A program made the position numbers and the translations under genes. From TCS55 sp964343505 (GTDB lineage Bacteria; Fidelibacterota; Marinisomatia; Marinisomatales; TCS55): DNA of 48,050 nucleotides. Where the stretch lies: positions 1 through 48,050 of the forward strand of contig CAYFJU010000014.1 of assembly GCA_964343505.1 (NCBI GenBank), written 5' to 3'. The number at the start of each line of letters is the position of its first letter. Positions within the stretch are counted from its first letter, which is position 1. This document shows, piece after piece, positions 7,968 through 15,102 of this stretch. The notes under the pieces were generated by a model that saw only the letters and a list, made by a program, of their open reading frames with translations, did not search any database and was not told where the DNA came from.

Positions 7968-8197
7968 AATTCTTTAAATCACATTCGGATTTGAGGAAAC
8001 GGTTTAAATCAATCATGGAAATACTGGTAAAAGATCCAATGAATCCTGCATTAAGCCTTCATCCTTTGGGCGGAAAATTGAAGGGGCTCCATGCCATCCG
8101 CCTCACCTATCAATATCGGATCACTGTCATTTTAAAGATCACTGAAAAAGAGATTATTCTGATCGATATTGGAGGCCATGATAATGTATATCGGTAA
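7910..8197 (+). CDS. RelE/YafQ-like type II toxin, 5' end replaced by a repeat
   Basis: mRNA-interferase-type toxin of the RelE/YafQ group, which cleaves mRNA on the ribosome. Seen: an N-terminal helix FWRTAKKFFKSHSDLRKRF, then GGKLKGLHAIRLTYQYRI and the final strand IILIDIGGHDNVYR, including the C-terminal arginine and aromatic residues typical of the active site. The start is uncertain. The ATG used here lies inside the GCAATGAC end of a palindromic repeat, with GGGGA five bases upstream; a TTG at 7895 is also in frame. The native start was probably lost when the repeat came between it and the antitoxin. Its neighbours are the truncated antitoxin upstream and, 1.5 kb away, a decayed copy of its own 3' half. 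Confidence 0.7.
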   Translation: MTGKVCKLIKPPSFWRTAKKFFKSHSDLRKRFKSIMEILVKDPMNPALSLHPLGGKLKGLHAIRLTYQYRITVILKITEKEIILIDIGGHDNVYR

Positions 8198-8215
8198 TAA
8201 AACAGTGTGAAGGGG

Positions 8216-9673
8216 TCAGTCTAACATACGGGATAAGGTCCATCGGCTTCGAAGGCCTTTATAGATTTTTGCTTTATTTTTTATTTTCGGATCTTCTTGA
8301 GCCAATAATATAACTTTTAATGATTTCGTTACTTTGGTCGCCCGTGCCACATCTTCTGCACTTAAAGTCATGACACCTGCCCGTTCGGTTAATTCAAATG
8401 AAATGCCGCCCACACCATCGTAGGCGCGATAAATCAATTCGGTGCAAACTTGGAGGGAGGCATCGTTAAAATCAAATGAAAAGTCGTAGGGGTTTCCCAA
8501 AAATGCATAGGCAGTTTTGATACCATTCAGAATATGTTTCTCATCCACTTTTGGCCGAATAATCATGAATCGATTTACACCCTTATCCATCAATACATGA
8601 TCAATAGAATTTGAAATGACCCCTTCAGATACCGATTCCACAATATCATGATGGGGTTGAATCATGTCTCTTTTTTCCTGTGAAATTTCCAGGGAATTAA
8701 TTTCCGATGGTGACCATTGAGAAAGTGGGCCGGTATAGAGGATGCCATGTTTAAATACACCGGGGAGGAAAATATTGCTCAAATACCCTTCTGAATAGGT
8801 GAGAATAATATCACCGGGTTTCAGGATAGATTTGATGGTTTTCATTTGTTTGACTGAGAAAGAAATGGGCTGACTGGCTCTGGATTTAATATCACCAATC
8901 TCTGTATATACAATGGCGCGAATTACTTTTAACCGATTTCCCAATTCTTCAATCAATTCATCCACGTCTTTTTTGATTTGGCTGTGGCGTAACCCATTGG
9001 CCAATTCGGGGGTGATAAGGCTGTGGTGGTTGAGAATCTGGTCCCGGGTAGTGTGATAATTATTAAACAGCACATCCAAATCGGTAAACATAGATGTGAA
9101 AGTTTTTTGTTTGGCTAAACCGTTTAAAATGGAGTTTGAGTCAGCCATTTCCTGTCGGTACAGTTCCCATGCGATGTTGAGATCATTCAAATTTTTGGGA
9201 TCGGTTAAACTGTTGAGGATGCGATCGTAAGACCCTGCTGAAATGCCCACCCGATAATAAGATTCATTCAACTTATCAATGATCTGGTCATCGGTCATAT
9301 AGGTTGTGACCAATAAGCCGCTGTATTTATATAAGGTGAGGGCCGAGTTTAAACCAATGACAAAAGCTTTCATATTGGCTGTTTTATCCTCATACATATC
9401 AGCATACCCGCGGTAACGAGATATGATCTGCCAAATGGATTCCCGGATGATTAAATACCGGAACAGGAGGTTTTCTATTTGATCATGTTCCATTTTGGAG
9501 ATGTAACCCTTGTCATGGCGGGTTGTGGTTCTTTTTTGAACCATCATATCCTGGAACATATCTTCCAAGGCTGTAGAGAAAACAGTTAATTGCTTGATAT
9601 CATCTGTGAATTGATCGCCCTGGATTGGGGAGGTACTGAAGAATAAAAGAATGGAGAATATGAATTTATTCAT
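8216..9673 (-). CDS. Exported YiiX-type permuted papain-like protein
   Basis: Protein of 485 aa with a signal peptide (residues 1-19, cleavage near IQGD). Residues 20-260 are mostly helical, rich in charged and polar residues and without a recognised domain. Residues 280-440 match the YiiX/YaeF permuted NlpC/P60-like family (peptidase C92 type): KPGDIILTY starts the core, FKHG supplies the expected catalytic His309, and QVCTELIYRAY supplies Cys410. In this circularly permuted fold the His precedes the Cys, as here. Family members are thought to act on amide or ester bonds of peptidoglycan, lipids or small molecules in the envelope; the substrate is unknown. Transcribed alone, opposite to both neighbours, and flanked by toxin relics. 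Confidence 0.75.
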   Translation of the reverse strand: MNKFIFSILLFFSTSPIQGDQFTDDIKQLTVFSTALEDMFQDMMVQKRTTTRHDKGYISKMEHDQIENLLFRYLIIRESIWQIISRYRGYADMYEDKTANMKAFVIGLNSALTLYKYSGLLVTTYMTDDQIIDKLNESYYRVGISAGSYDRILNSLTDPKNLNDLNIAWELYRQEMADSNSILNGLAKQKTFTSMFTDLDVLFNNYHTTRDQILNHHSLITPELANGLRHSQIKKDVDELIEELGNRLKVIRAIVYTEIGDIKSRASQPISFSVKQMKTIKSILKPGDIILTYSEGYLSNIFLPGVFKHGILYTGPLSQWSPSEINSLEISQEKRDMIQPHHDIVESVSEGVISNSIDHVLMDKGVNRFMIIRPKVDEKHILNGIKTAYAFLGNPYDFSFDFNDASLQVCTELIYRAYDGVGGISFELTERAGVMTLSAEDVARATKVTKSLKVILLAQEDPKIKNKAKIYKGLRSRWTLSRMLD

Positions 9674-9710
9674 TGCGCTAAATCTAAGGACTTCTGGAGA
9701 GAAATAGAAT

Positions 9711-9914
9711 TTGATAAATAAGAAAAACCCACAGGCGAAGGCTTTGAATATCTACCCTATGGGTGGAAAACTGAAAGGACGCCGCGCTATCCCCTTAACC
9801 TGTCAAGACAGGGTAACAGGCAACATTTGGATCACGGGGAAAGAGATTATTCTAGGGGATATTTGCGGCCTTGGTAATCGTATAGGAAATGAAAACTCCC
9901 AGGCTAAGGGATGA
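9711..9914 (+). pseudogene. Decayed fragment of a RelE/YafQ-like toxin
   Basis: The frame aligns with the C-terminal 60 residues of the intact toxin gene upstream: YPMGGKLKGRRAIPLT against HPLGGKLKGLHAIRLT, and KEIILGDICGLGN against KEIILIDIGGHDN. The nucleotide match runs through the same span. The N-terminal helix is missing, the start codon used by the open frame is arbitrary, and conserved residues near the end are changed. I read it as a dead partial duplicate, or the relic of a second TA locus, and not as a gene. Confidence 0.65.
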
Positions 9915-9973
9915 AGATTACCGAAAAGACCTTGAGTAAATAGGTGCCTGTCGGGTAAAATATGGGTATAAAT

Positions 9974-10002
9974 CCGATGCCGTCCGGGAGACTGGCATCC
10001 GG
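9974..10002. other. Bulged hairpin in the leader of the Rieske operon
   Basis: CCGATGCC pairs with GGCATCCGG (one bulged C) around a 12-base loop, about 30 bases before the start of the four-TM gene. The 360 bases between 9674 and 10033 otherwise contain only the toxin relic. The hairpin has no T-run; it could be a leader structure or chance. Confidence 0.3.
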
Positions 10003-10033
10003 GAAAAATGAATCAAAGGTAAAGGAGAATATC

Positions 10034-10417
10034 ATGGATAACAGATACGTCGGACTTACTATCATTATTGCATCAGGTGTTTTGATGGTACCCGTTTTCG
10101 TTAAGGCCGCTGCAATGCCTATTAACCCAGTCGTTATATTCGTATCCCTTTTATGGGTTATCGGTATCGCCTTGGGTTTAACAACGATGGAGAGAGAGAT
10201 CCATGTGTCCAAATTTTTCACTGATTTTAACCGGGACCTCATATATGCAGGATACATGGGAGCTCTTATCATTATGATCGTCTTTTTAGGGCAGGTGAAT
10301 CAAGTGAATGGGCTTGAAACAATATCCAGGGCTGTATCCCTTTCACTGTTAACCATTTTTTGGGGATTTTTCCTGAGCCATGTTTTGGCCCCGTTTTTCA
10401 AACCGCACATTCAATGA
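10034..10417 (+). CDS. Four-TM membrane protein upstream of a Rieske protein
   Basis: Protein of 127 aa beginning MDNRYVGLTIIIASG. This start is chosen because AAGGAG precedes it at proper spacing; an upstream in-frame ATG at 9962 would add a non-hydrophobic tail overlapping the hairpin. Seen: four hydrophobic segments (about 6-27, 33-50, 78-96 and 104-122) with a charged cytoplasmic-type loop TTMEREIHVSKFFTDFNRD between the second and third. The last segment (AVSLSLLTIFWGFFLSHVLA) faintly resembles the final helix of MotA/ExbB-type proton-channel proteins, but length and context do not confirm that. The downstream Rieske gene overlaps its last 38 bases, so the two are probably co-translated. 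A membrane anchor or redox partner role is possible but unproven. Confidence 0.72.
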   Translation: MDNRYVGLTIIIASGVLMVPVFVKAAAMPINPVVIFVSLLWVIGIALGLTTMEREIHVSKFFTDFNRDLIYAGYMGALIIMIVFLGQVNQVNGLETISRAVSLSLLTIFWGFFLSHVLAPFFKPHIQ

Positions 10418-10967
10418 TCGAAAACGGATTGAGTGGTCAAACAATAATAATCAGCGCATACCGACAGGAAAAATATCCAAAATAAAAGCTGTTTCCCGAC
10501 GGGAATTCCTCGCCGATTCCTGCTTGCAGGGGGCCAGCCTGTTTTTCGGCACATATACCATAACGGTCCTGGCTGGATGCTCGGACAACGGTCCAACAGG
10601 ACCGGAGGATGGCAATGGAAACGGGAACGGGAATGGCGGCCATCCGGTGGTGATTACAGTTGATATTTCCCTGAACGAAAATAAGGCCCTTTCTACCGTC
10701 GGTGGCACATTAGCTCTTGGGTCCAATGCTTTGGATAGCCAAGGCATCCTTTTGGTACGGGTTAGCGAAACGAAAGTAAATGCGTTCAGTCGCAGGTGTA
10801 CACATCAGGGCTGTACGATTGGTGCTTTCACAAACGGAATTTCAACCTGTCCTTGTCACGGGAGTCAATTTTCAACCAATGGCAATGTTGCCGGCGGTCC
10901 GGCGCCGAGTTCCTTACAGGAGTATACTGCGACGATTGAAGGGACATTGGTTACAATTACGAGATGA
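10380..10967 (+). CDS. Rieske [2Fe-2S] protein, Tat-type lipoprotein
   Basis: Periplasmic-side Rieske iron-sulfur protein of 195 aa. Seen: cluster ligands C140 and H142 in CTHQGC and C157 and H160 in CPCHGSQF, with C145 and C159 placed to form the usual stabilising disulfide. The N-terminus carries SRREFL (residues 39-44), a Tat motif, a moderately hydrophobic segment, and then a lipobox VLAGC (Cys67). A flexible linker rich in Gly, Asn and Pro follows. A folded cofactor protein exported by Tat and then lipidated is consistent. The ATG used overlaps the upstream gene by 38 bases and gives an unusually long, basic pre-Tat region; no other ATG exists before the SRREFL motif, so a non-canonical start is possible. 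No cytochrome b gene is nearby, so this is not an obvious bc1/b6f operon. A terminator follows. Confidence 0.85.
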   Translation: MFWPRFSNRTFNDRKRIEWSNNNNQRIPTGKISKIKAVSRREFLADSCLQGASLFFGTYTITVLAGCSDNGPTGPEDGNGNGNGNGGHPVVITVDISLNENKALSTVGGTLALGSNALDSQGILLVRVSETKVNAFSRRCTHQGCTIGAFTNGISTCPCHGSQFSTNGNVAGGPAPSSLQEYTATIEGTLVTITR

Positions 10968-10981
10968 TTAAGGCCTGAGGA

Positions 10982-11005
10982 AAAAGCCCCAAAAAAGGGG
11001 CTTTT
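10982..11005 (+). terminator. Rho-independent terminator after the Rieske gene
   Basis: AAAAGCCCC and GGGGCTTTT form a perfect nine-pair stem around six A residues, ending in a T-run followed by CTCG. It lies 15 bases past the Rieske stop and closes the two-gene operon. The same structure has A/T runs on both sides and could also stop minus-strand transcription coming from the tRNA. Confidence 0.8.
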
Positions 11006-11020
11006 CTCGTCGAAAACGAG

Positions 11021-11100
11021 GAGCGGGACCGACCCGTCTACTCCGCCAGCCGGCGGAGTAGACGGGCAGGCGAGACTATAATTGCCTCCTACCATGCTCC
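11021..11100 (-). repeat. tRNA-Asp-like relic with a 15-bp palindrome
   Basis: GCGGGACCGAC at 11023-11033 is identical to the 3' end of the adjacent tRNA-Asp gene (11145-11155), in the same orientation, and the other end (TACCATGCTCC) weakly resembles a tRNA 5' end. Between them, CCCGTCTACTCCGCC (11033-11047) and its perfect complement (11052-11066) form a strong hairpin with a four-base loop, in place of tRNA arms. I read it as a decayed tRNA copy carrying an inserted or expanded palindrome. Confidence 0.45.
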
Positions 11101-11101
11101 A

Positions 11102-11144
11102 TAAAACAAAAAAGCCCTACCATTCGGTAGAGCTTTTTGTTTTA
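11102..11144 (-). terminator. Terminator of the tRNA-Asp gene
   Basis: Read on the minus strand, AGCTCTACC and GGTAGGGCT form a stem with one mismatch closing GAAT, flanked by an A-run and followed by TTTTTTGTTTTA. It starts directly after the tRNA 3' end, so it is the natural stop for the tRNA transcript. The complementary A-run makes it potentially bidirectional. Confidence 0.75.
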
Positions 11145-11145
11145 G

Positions 11146-11219
11146 CGGGACCGACGGGACTTGAACCCGCGACCTCTGGCTTGACAGGCCAGCGTTCTAA
11201 CCAGCTGAACTACGATCCC
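11146..11219 (-). tRNA. tRNA-Asp (anticodon GTC)
   Basis: A 74-base cloverleaf on the minus strand. The acceptor stem GGGATCG pairs with CGGTCCC (one G-U) with G as discriminator. The D-arm region is GTTCAGCTGGTTAGAAC. The anticodon stem CTGGC/GCCAG closes the loop CTGTCAA with anticodon GTC, which reads Asp codons. The T-arm is CGGGTTCAAGTCCCG. The 3' CCA is not encoded. A terminator follows immediately, and both flanks carry related decayed tRNA-like sequence. Confidence 0.96.
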
Positions 11220-11234
11220 AATTATTAAAATTCT

Positions 11235-11331
11235 AATTTTTCAAAAAGCGAGTTTAAGTCTTTCAGACTTTCTCGCGACCTTCCCGATAAACATCGGGAC
11301 GTTCAATAACCAACTGAACTATTTACCCGAC
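11235..11331 (-). repeat. Degenerate tRNA-Asp-like sequence upstream of the tRNA
   Basis: On the minus strand, AGTTCAGTTGGTTATTGAACG corresponds to the D-arm of the neighbouring tRNA-Asp, and AGGTCGCG to its variable/T-arm junction. The anticodon arm is replaced by the perfect hairpin TCCCGAT-GTTT-ATCGGGA (plus-strand 11282-11299), and the T-arm by an AAGTCT/AGACTT hairpin inside GCGAG...CTCGC. The acceptor end no longer pairs. It cannot be a functional tRNA but is clearly related to one. Confidence 0.55.
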
Positions 11332-11384
11332 AAAATCTGCATGTTGGCAGATGTTGGCGGGCGATCCATTTGTAAAAATCTTTG

Positions 11385-11621
11385 CTATTGGCGGTTCTGT
11401 TGCCGGTAAACTAAAGCCAGCGGAATCACAACTACATATCCTAAAAAGAGGAGAATCGGTGCTAAGGTAAGGCTCTGGAAGCTGTTTACCGTCCCGGTTG
11501 CCATCGCCGCATAACCGACTAAAAGCAGGATCACACCAATGGCAAACAGGATATAATTAATTTTCCCAAAAGCCCATCCTTCAAAAAGATGGACGCCATT
11601 TGTGTCTTTTTTATCGCTCAT
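11385..11621 (-). CDS. DUF3098 family small membrane protein
   Basis: Two-TM inner-membrane protein of unknown function, 78 aa. The start chosen gives MSDKKDTNGVHLFEGWAFGK; a longer frame to 11660 would add 13 residues without family support. Seen: the family hallmark FGKINYILFAIGVILLLVGY as first membrane segment, a short periplasmic linker, then LTLAPILLFLGYVVVIPLAL as second and a basic polar end. DUF3098 proteins are typical of Bacteroidetes and relatives, often near cell-division or envelope genes, which supports the FCB assignment. Divergent from mltG, with about 135 bases between them that must carry both promoters. Confidence 0.82.
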   Translation of the reverse strand: MSDKKDTNGVHLFEGWAFGKINYILFAIGVILLLVGYAAMATGTVNSFQSLTLAPILLFLGYVVVIPLALVYRQQNRQ

Positions 11622-11758
11622 AGCGGCGGCAAAATTACACGTTTCGATTTGCACTGCCAATGAGTTTTTATGATTTTTAAACGATTGATGGTGATTAAGA
11701 TTTCGTACAATAGAATTTGCTCTGCATAGGTAAAAACCAATAACTTTCGCCCCCGTAA

Positions 11759-12805
11759 ATGATGAAAAAATTTCAGTTTCATCTGGGTCAAAGTTTTATT
11801 GGAATTACAGCGGCTGTCGTGCTGGGCGTTTTATTGGCTTTTTATAGCCTTGTTTTATTGTGGCCCCAGGGTAACCCTTATGATTCTGTAAAGGTGACCA
11901 TCCCTAAAGGTGCTTCCCTGAAAGAGGTGAGTGCCCAGTTGCAGGATCAAAATGTTATCCGCAACGAACGGTCGTTCCTGTTGGCTGTTAAGGCCTTGGG
12001 ATATGAAAAAGATTTTCCGGCGGGACGATTCAAATTGGTCAAAGCGGAAACCAATTTTGATATTATCGACCAATTGGTCAATGGGATTCAGATGAATAAA
12101 CGGGTGACCATTCTGGAAGGGTGGACAGTTTCAACGATTGCGAAGGAGCTGGAAGAGAAACTGGGGATGAATCCGCAATTATTTGAAAACGCCTGTAAAA
12201 ACAAGTTGCTACTTTGGAAATGGGGTATTGAAGGCGAAACGTTTGAGGGCTATCTCTTCCCGGAAACATACCGGTTTTCTGAAGATGAAGCCCCCCAGGA
12301 TGTGATCAGCCGCATGGTGGAGGAATATGAAAAAAATTTTACCGATGATTTTAACAGGCGTATGGTAGAATTAAGAATGACGGAGACAGAAGTCCTTACT
12401 TTGGCTTCCATTATTGAGGGTGAGGCGATTTATAATCGCGAGCGCCCGGTGATCTCAGGCGTGTATCACAATCGGCTGAAACGGGGGATGCGTCTCCAGG
12501 CGGATCCAACGATCCAATATATATTGGAAGATGGGCCGCGTCGTTTATTGAATAAAGATTTGAAAATCGAGTCTCCTTACAATACCTATTTGAATTATGG
12601 ACTTCCCCCGGGCCCCATAAACAACCCGGGGATTGAATCCATCAAAGCAGCCTTATACCCGGCTGCTACTGAATATTTGTATTTCGTGGCCCGGGGAGAT
12701 GGGTATCATACATTTTCGCGCACAAAAGAAGAGCATAATAAAGCCAAACGTAAATTTCAAAAGATTCGTCGTCGAACCAGAAGCCAAAGAGCTAAAAAGG
12801 GATAA
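11759..12805 (+). CDS. mltG: Endolytic peptidoglycan transglycosylase MltG (YceG-like)
   Basis: Inner-membrane lytic transglycosylase that cleaves nascent glycan strands and is thought to set their length. Seen: an N-terminal cytoplasmic stretch and one TM segment (about 14-36), a LysM-like region (VTIPKGASLKEVSAQL), and the catalytic domain with IIEGEA, where Glu220 is the expected catalytic acid. The downstream conserved motif GVYHNRLKRGMRLQADPT and the GLPPGPINNPG loop are also present. The length of 348 aa is typical. The C-terminus is very basic. It is followed after 12 bases by the UvrD/PcrA helicase, so the two probably share a transcript. Confidence 0.95.
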   Translation: MMKKFQFHLGQSFIGITAAVVLGVLLAFYSLVLLWPQGNPYDSVKVTIPKGASLKEVSAQLQDQNVIRNERSFLLAVKALGYEKDFPAGRFKLVKAETNFDIIDQLVNGIQMNKRVTILEGWTVSTIAKELEEKLGMNPQLFENACKNKLLLWKWGIEGETFEGYLFPETYRFSEDEAPQDVISRMVEEYEKNFTDDFNRRMVELRMTETEVLTLASIIEGEAIYNRERPVISGVYHNRLKRGMRLQADPTIQYILEDGPRRLLNKDLKIESPYNTYLNYGLPPGPINNPGIESIKAALYPAATEYLYFVARGDGYHTFSRTKEEHNKAKRKFQKIRRRTRSQRAKKG

Positions 12806-12817
12806 ACCACATACCAT

Positions 12818-15001
12818 ATGAGTAAACGAAATCTGAATAAAGTGCAAAAAGCAGCCGTAGAAGCCTTTGGTAAACCGGTGTTAATCTTTGCCGGGGCCGG
12901 TAGTGGTAAGACCCGCGTTCTAACCCATAAAATCGCCTACTTGATTGAAAAGAACCTGGTTCCTGCTGAGCATATCCTGGCTGTTACATTTACCAATAAA
13001 GCAGCACAGGAAATGAAAGCGCGTGTGAATAAGTTGGTTAAGGGCAAGGAAGCGACATTAAACATTGGTACCTTTCATTCCATCTGTGCGCGGATCCTCC
13101 GACACGAAATTCATCATCTGGGATATACTTCCGATTTTTCAATTTTTGATGTTCAGGATCAGGTTGCCCTGGTCAAGGTTGTGCTCGAAGGCATGGATAT
13201 CCCCAAAAATTATGTCACCCCACAAGAGGTGCGGCACAAAATCAGTTATTTTAAAAATAAACTGATTCATCCAGATGAAGCGAAACATAAAGCACACCTG
13301 GTCATTGAAAAAACCTACGCCGATATTTATAAAAATTATCAAAAGGCACTGGTTGAGAATAATGCGGTGGACTTTGACGACCTGCTACTATTGCCTTTGG
13401 CATTATTTGAACAGCATCCAAATGTTCTGGATAAGTACCGCCAAAAATGGCAGTACATCTTGGTGGATGAATACCAGGATACCAATAAACCGCAATTCAT
13501 GCTGGTAAAATATTTAGCCCAGAAGCACCAACAGATTTGTGTCGTCGGAGATGATGATCAATCGATCTATGGCTGGCGTGGTGCGGACGTTCGCAATATT
13601 CTTGATTTTGAAAAGAATTTCGGCAACTGCGAAGTATTCAAACTGGAAAAGAACTACCGCTCTTCCGGGCATATTTTGGAAGCGGCAGCCTCCGTCGTGA
13701 AGAATAACGAAAACCGGGCACCGAAGGAATTGGTCTCCCACAATGGCGCCGGGGAAAAACTCGGTTTAATTGAAACCAATGATGAAATGGAAGAAGCGGA
13801 TGCGGTTGTCAATGCATTGGAAAAAGAGATCAAACTCCAGAAACGGAATTTCAGTGATTTCGCCATTCTCTACAGGACCAATTCTCAATCCCGTGCTCTG
13901 GAAGATGCTTTCCGCCGTTCGGGAATTCCCTACAATATTGTGGGCGGGATTCGGTTTTACGAACGGAAAGAAATTAAAGATCTAATCGGTTACCTATCCC
14001 TGATCGTAAATCCCAAGGATACCATCTCCCTGCGGCGTGTAATCAATTTTCCGCCCCGGGGGATTGGGATGAAAACAGTCGATAAATGTGTCATCCAGGC
14101 TGAAAAGAAAAATACCGATATGATCGAGGTCCTGAATTTTCCGGAAGACATGGGTATCCGCGGAAAACAAGCTGATTCATTAACTTTCTTTTTCACCATT
14201 ATTAAAAAATATAATGAATTGCTCCCCAAACTGAATGCGGGTGAATTAGTTCGAACTGTAGTTGAGGAAGCGGGGATTATTCAGCATTATCGCTCCAGTT
14301 CGGCCCCAGATGATCAGGAACGATTGGACAATGTGATGGAATTCCTCAGGAGTGTGGATGAATTCATGGCCCGCAGTCCGGAAGGGGGCCTATCCCAGTT
14401 TTTAGAAGAAGTCTCCCTGCTGACTGACTTGGACCAATGGAATGATGAAACCAATCGTGTAACATTAATGACACTCCATGCGGCCAAAGGATTGGAATTC
14501 CCAGTTGTCTTTATCACTGGTTTGGAGGATGGATTATTCCCGCTTTACAGCGCCCTGGAAGCAAAGGAAAAACTGGAAGAAGAACGCCGTTTATTCTATG
14601 TCGGTTTGACACGTGCTATGGAGAAAGTCTATCTCATATACGCCAATCACCGCCGTCGGTTTGGGTCCGAGGATTTATACGGTATGGTCTCTCGTTTTGT
14701 CCATGAAATGCCGGAAGATAAACTGGAGAAGATTTCATTCACATCGGCCTTGACCCGAAAAGTCGTCGGTGGCCGCCCCGGAAAACATACCAAAACTGCC
14801 GTTAGCCGTACCGTTGTTGTTTTTGATGATTTCAAAGTCGGTGACTTTGTTGAACATGCCATTTTCGGGATTGGTAAGGTGATGGCCCTCAGCGGTCAGG
14901 GTGAAAACCAGCGCGTTGGTATTGTGTTTAAGGATGGGCTGAAGAAAAAGCTTGTCGTTAAATTCGCCAACCTGAAAAAAGTCGAATCACCAGAAGCCTG
15001 A
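12818..15001 (+). CDS. UvrD/PcrA/Rep-family ATP-dependent DNA helicase
   Basis: Superfamily 1A 3'-5' DNA helicase used in repair and in clearing replication blocks. Seen: a Q-motif LNKVQKAAVEAF, Walker A AGAGSGKTR (residues 25-33), TFTNKAAQEMKARV (Ia), Walker B VDEYQDTN, VVGDDDQSIYGWRGA (III), the NYRSS motif, TLHAAKGLEF (V) and VGLTRAM (VI). The C-terminal FDDFKVGDFVEHAIFGIGKV is the Tudor-like element that PcrA uses to contact RNA polymerase. Its length of 727 aa and that C-terminal module point to the PcrA/UvrD type over Rep. Whether it is the main uvrD of this organism cannot be decided from one window. Confidence 0.95.
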   Translation: MSKRNLNKVQKAAVEAFGKPVLIFAGAGSGKTRVLTHKIAYLIEKNLVPAEHILAVTFTNKAAQEMKARVNKLVKGKEATLNIGTFHSICARILRHEIHHLGYTSDFSIFDVQDQVALVKVVLEGMDIPKNYVTPQEVRHKISYFKNKLIHPDEAKHKAHLVIEKTYADIYKNYQKALVENNAVDFDDLLLLPLALFEQHPNVLDKYRQKWQYILVDEYQDTNKPQFMLVKYLAQKHQQICVVGDDDQSIYGWRGADVRNILDFEKNFGNCEVFKLEKNYRSSGHILEAAASVVKNNENRAPKELVSHNGAGEKLGLIETNDEMEEADAVVNALEKEIKLQKRNFSDFAILYRTNSQSRALEDAFRRSGIPYNIVGGIRFYERKEIKDLIGYLSLIVNPKDTISLRRVINFPPRGIGMKTVDKCVIQAEKKNTDMIEVLNFPEDMGIRGKQADSLTFFFTIIKKYNELLPKLNAGELVRTVVEEAGIIQHYRSSSAPDDQERLDNVMEFLRSVDEFMARSPEGGLSQFLEEVSLLTDLDQWNDETNRVTLMTLHAAKGLEFPVVFITGLEDGLFPLYSALEAKEKLEEERRLFYVGLTRAMEKVYLIYANHRRRFGSEDLYGMVSRFVHEMPEDKLEKISFTSALTRKVVGGRPGKHTKTAVSRTVVVFDDFKVGDFVEHAIFGIGKVMALSGQGENQRVGIVFKDGLKKKLVVKFANLKKVESPEA

Positions 15002-15069
15002 CCCTGGCCGGAATCGGCTGATTGATTTATATTTTATCTTTATTGGGTGGGGTGTTTTGTCTTAATTTA

Positions 15070-15084
15070 TGAGACTCAATCTCA
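15070..15084. promoter_or_regulatory. Fur-box-like palindrome before fur-feoAB
   Basis: TGAGACT-C-AATCTCA is a 7-1-7 inverted repeat keeping the TGA...TCA ends of the Fur consensus (TGATAAT-n-ATTATCA). The symmetry extends outward to ATTTAT and ATAAAT with one inserted base. It lies 18 bases before the fur ATG, the position expected for autoregulation and iron repression of the whole operon. Binding is inferred from symmetry only. Confidence 0.55.
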
Positions 15085-15102
15085 ATAAATTGGAATGATT
15101 TT

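Noticed and set aside
9955..10005. A second cobalamin- or other riboswitch before the Rieske operon, because GGGTATAAATCCGATGC looks like part of the cobalamin motif
   Set aside because: The B12 box and the CCACTG element are missing and only one hairpin is present. The resemblance is limited to about ten bases.
9904..10272. A 122-aa frame on the minus strand opposite the four-TM gene
   Set aside because: It mirrors the hydrophobic gene on the + strand, which has a good RBS and a partner gene. No motif was seen in the antisense product.
10034..10417. Annotating the four-TM protein as MotA/TolQ/ExbB
   Set aside because: Only the last helix looks similar. The protein is too short and no MotB/TolR/ExbD-like partner is adjacent.
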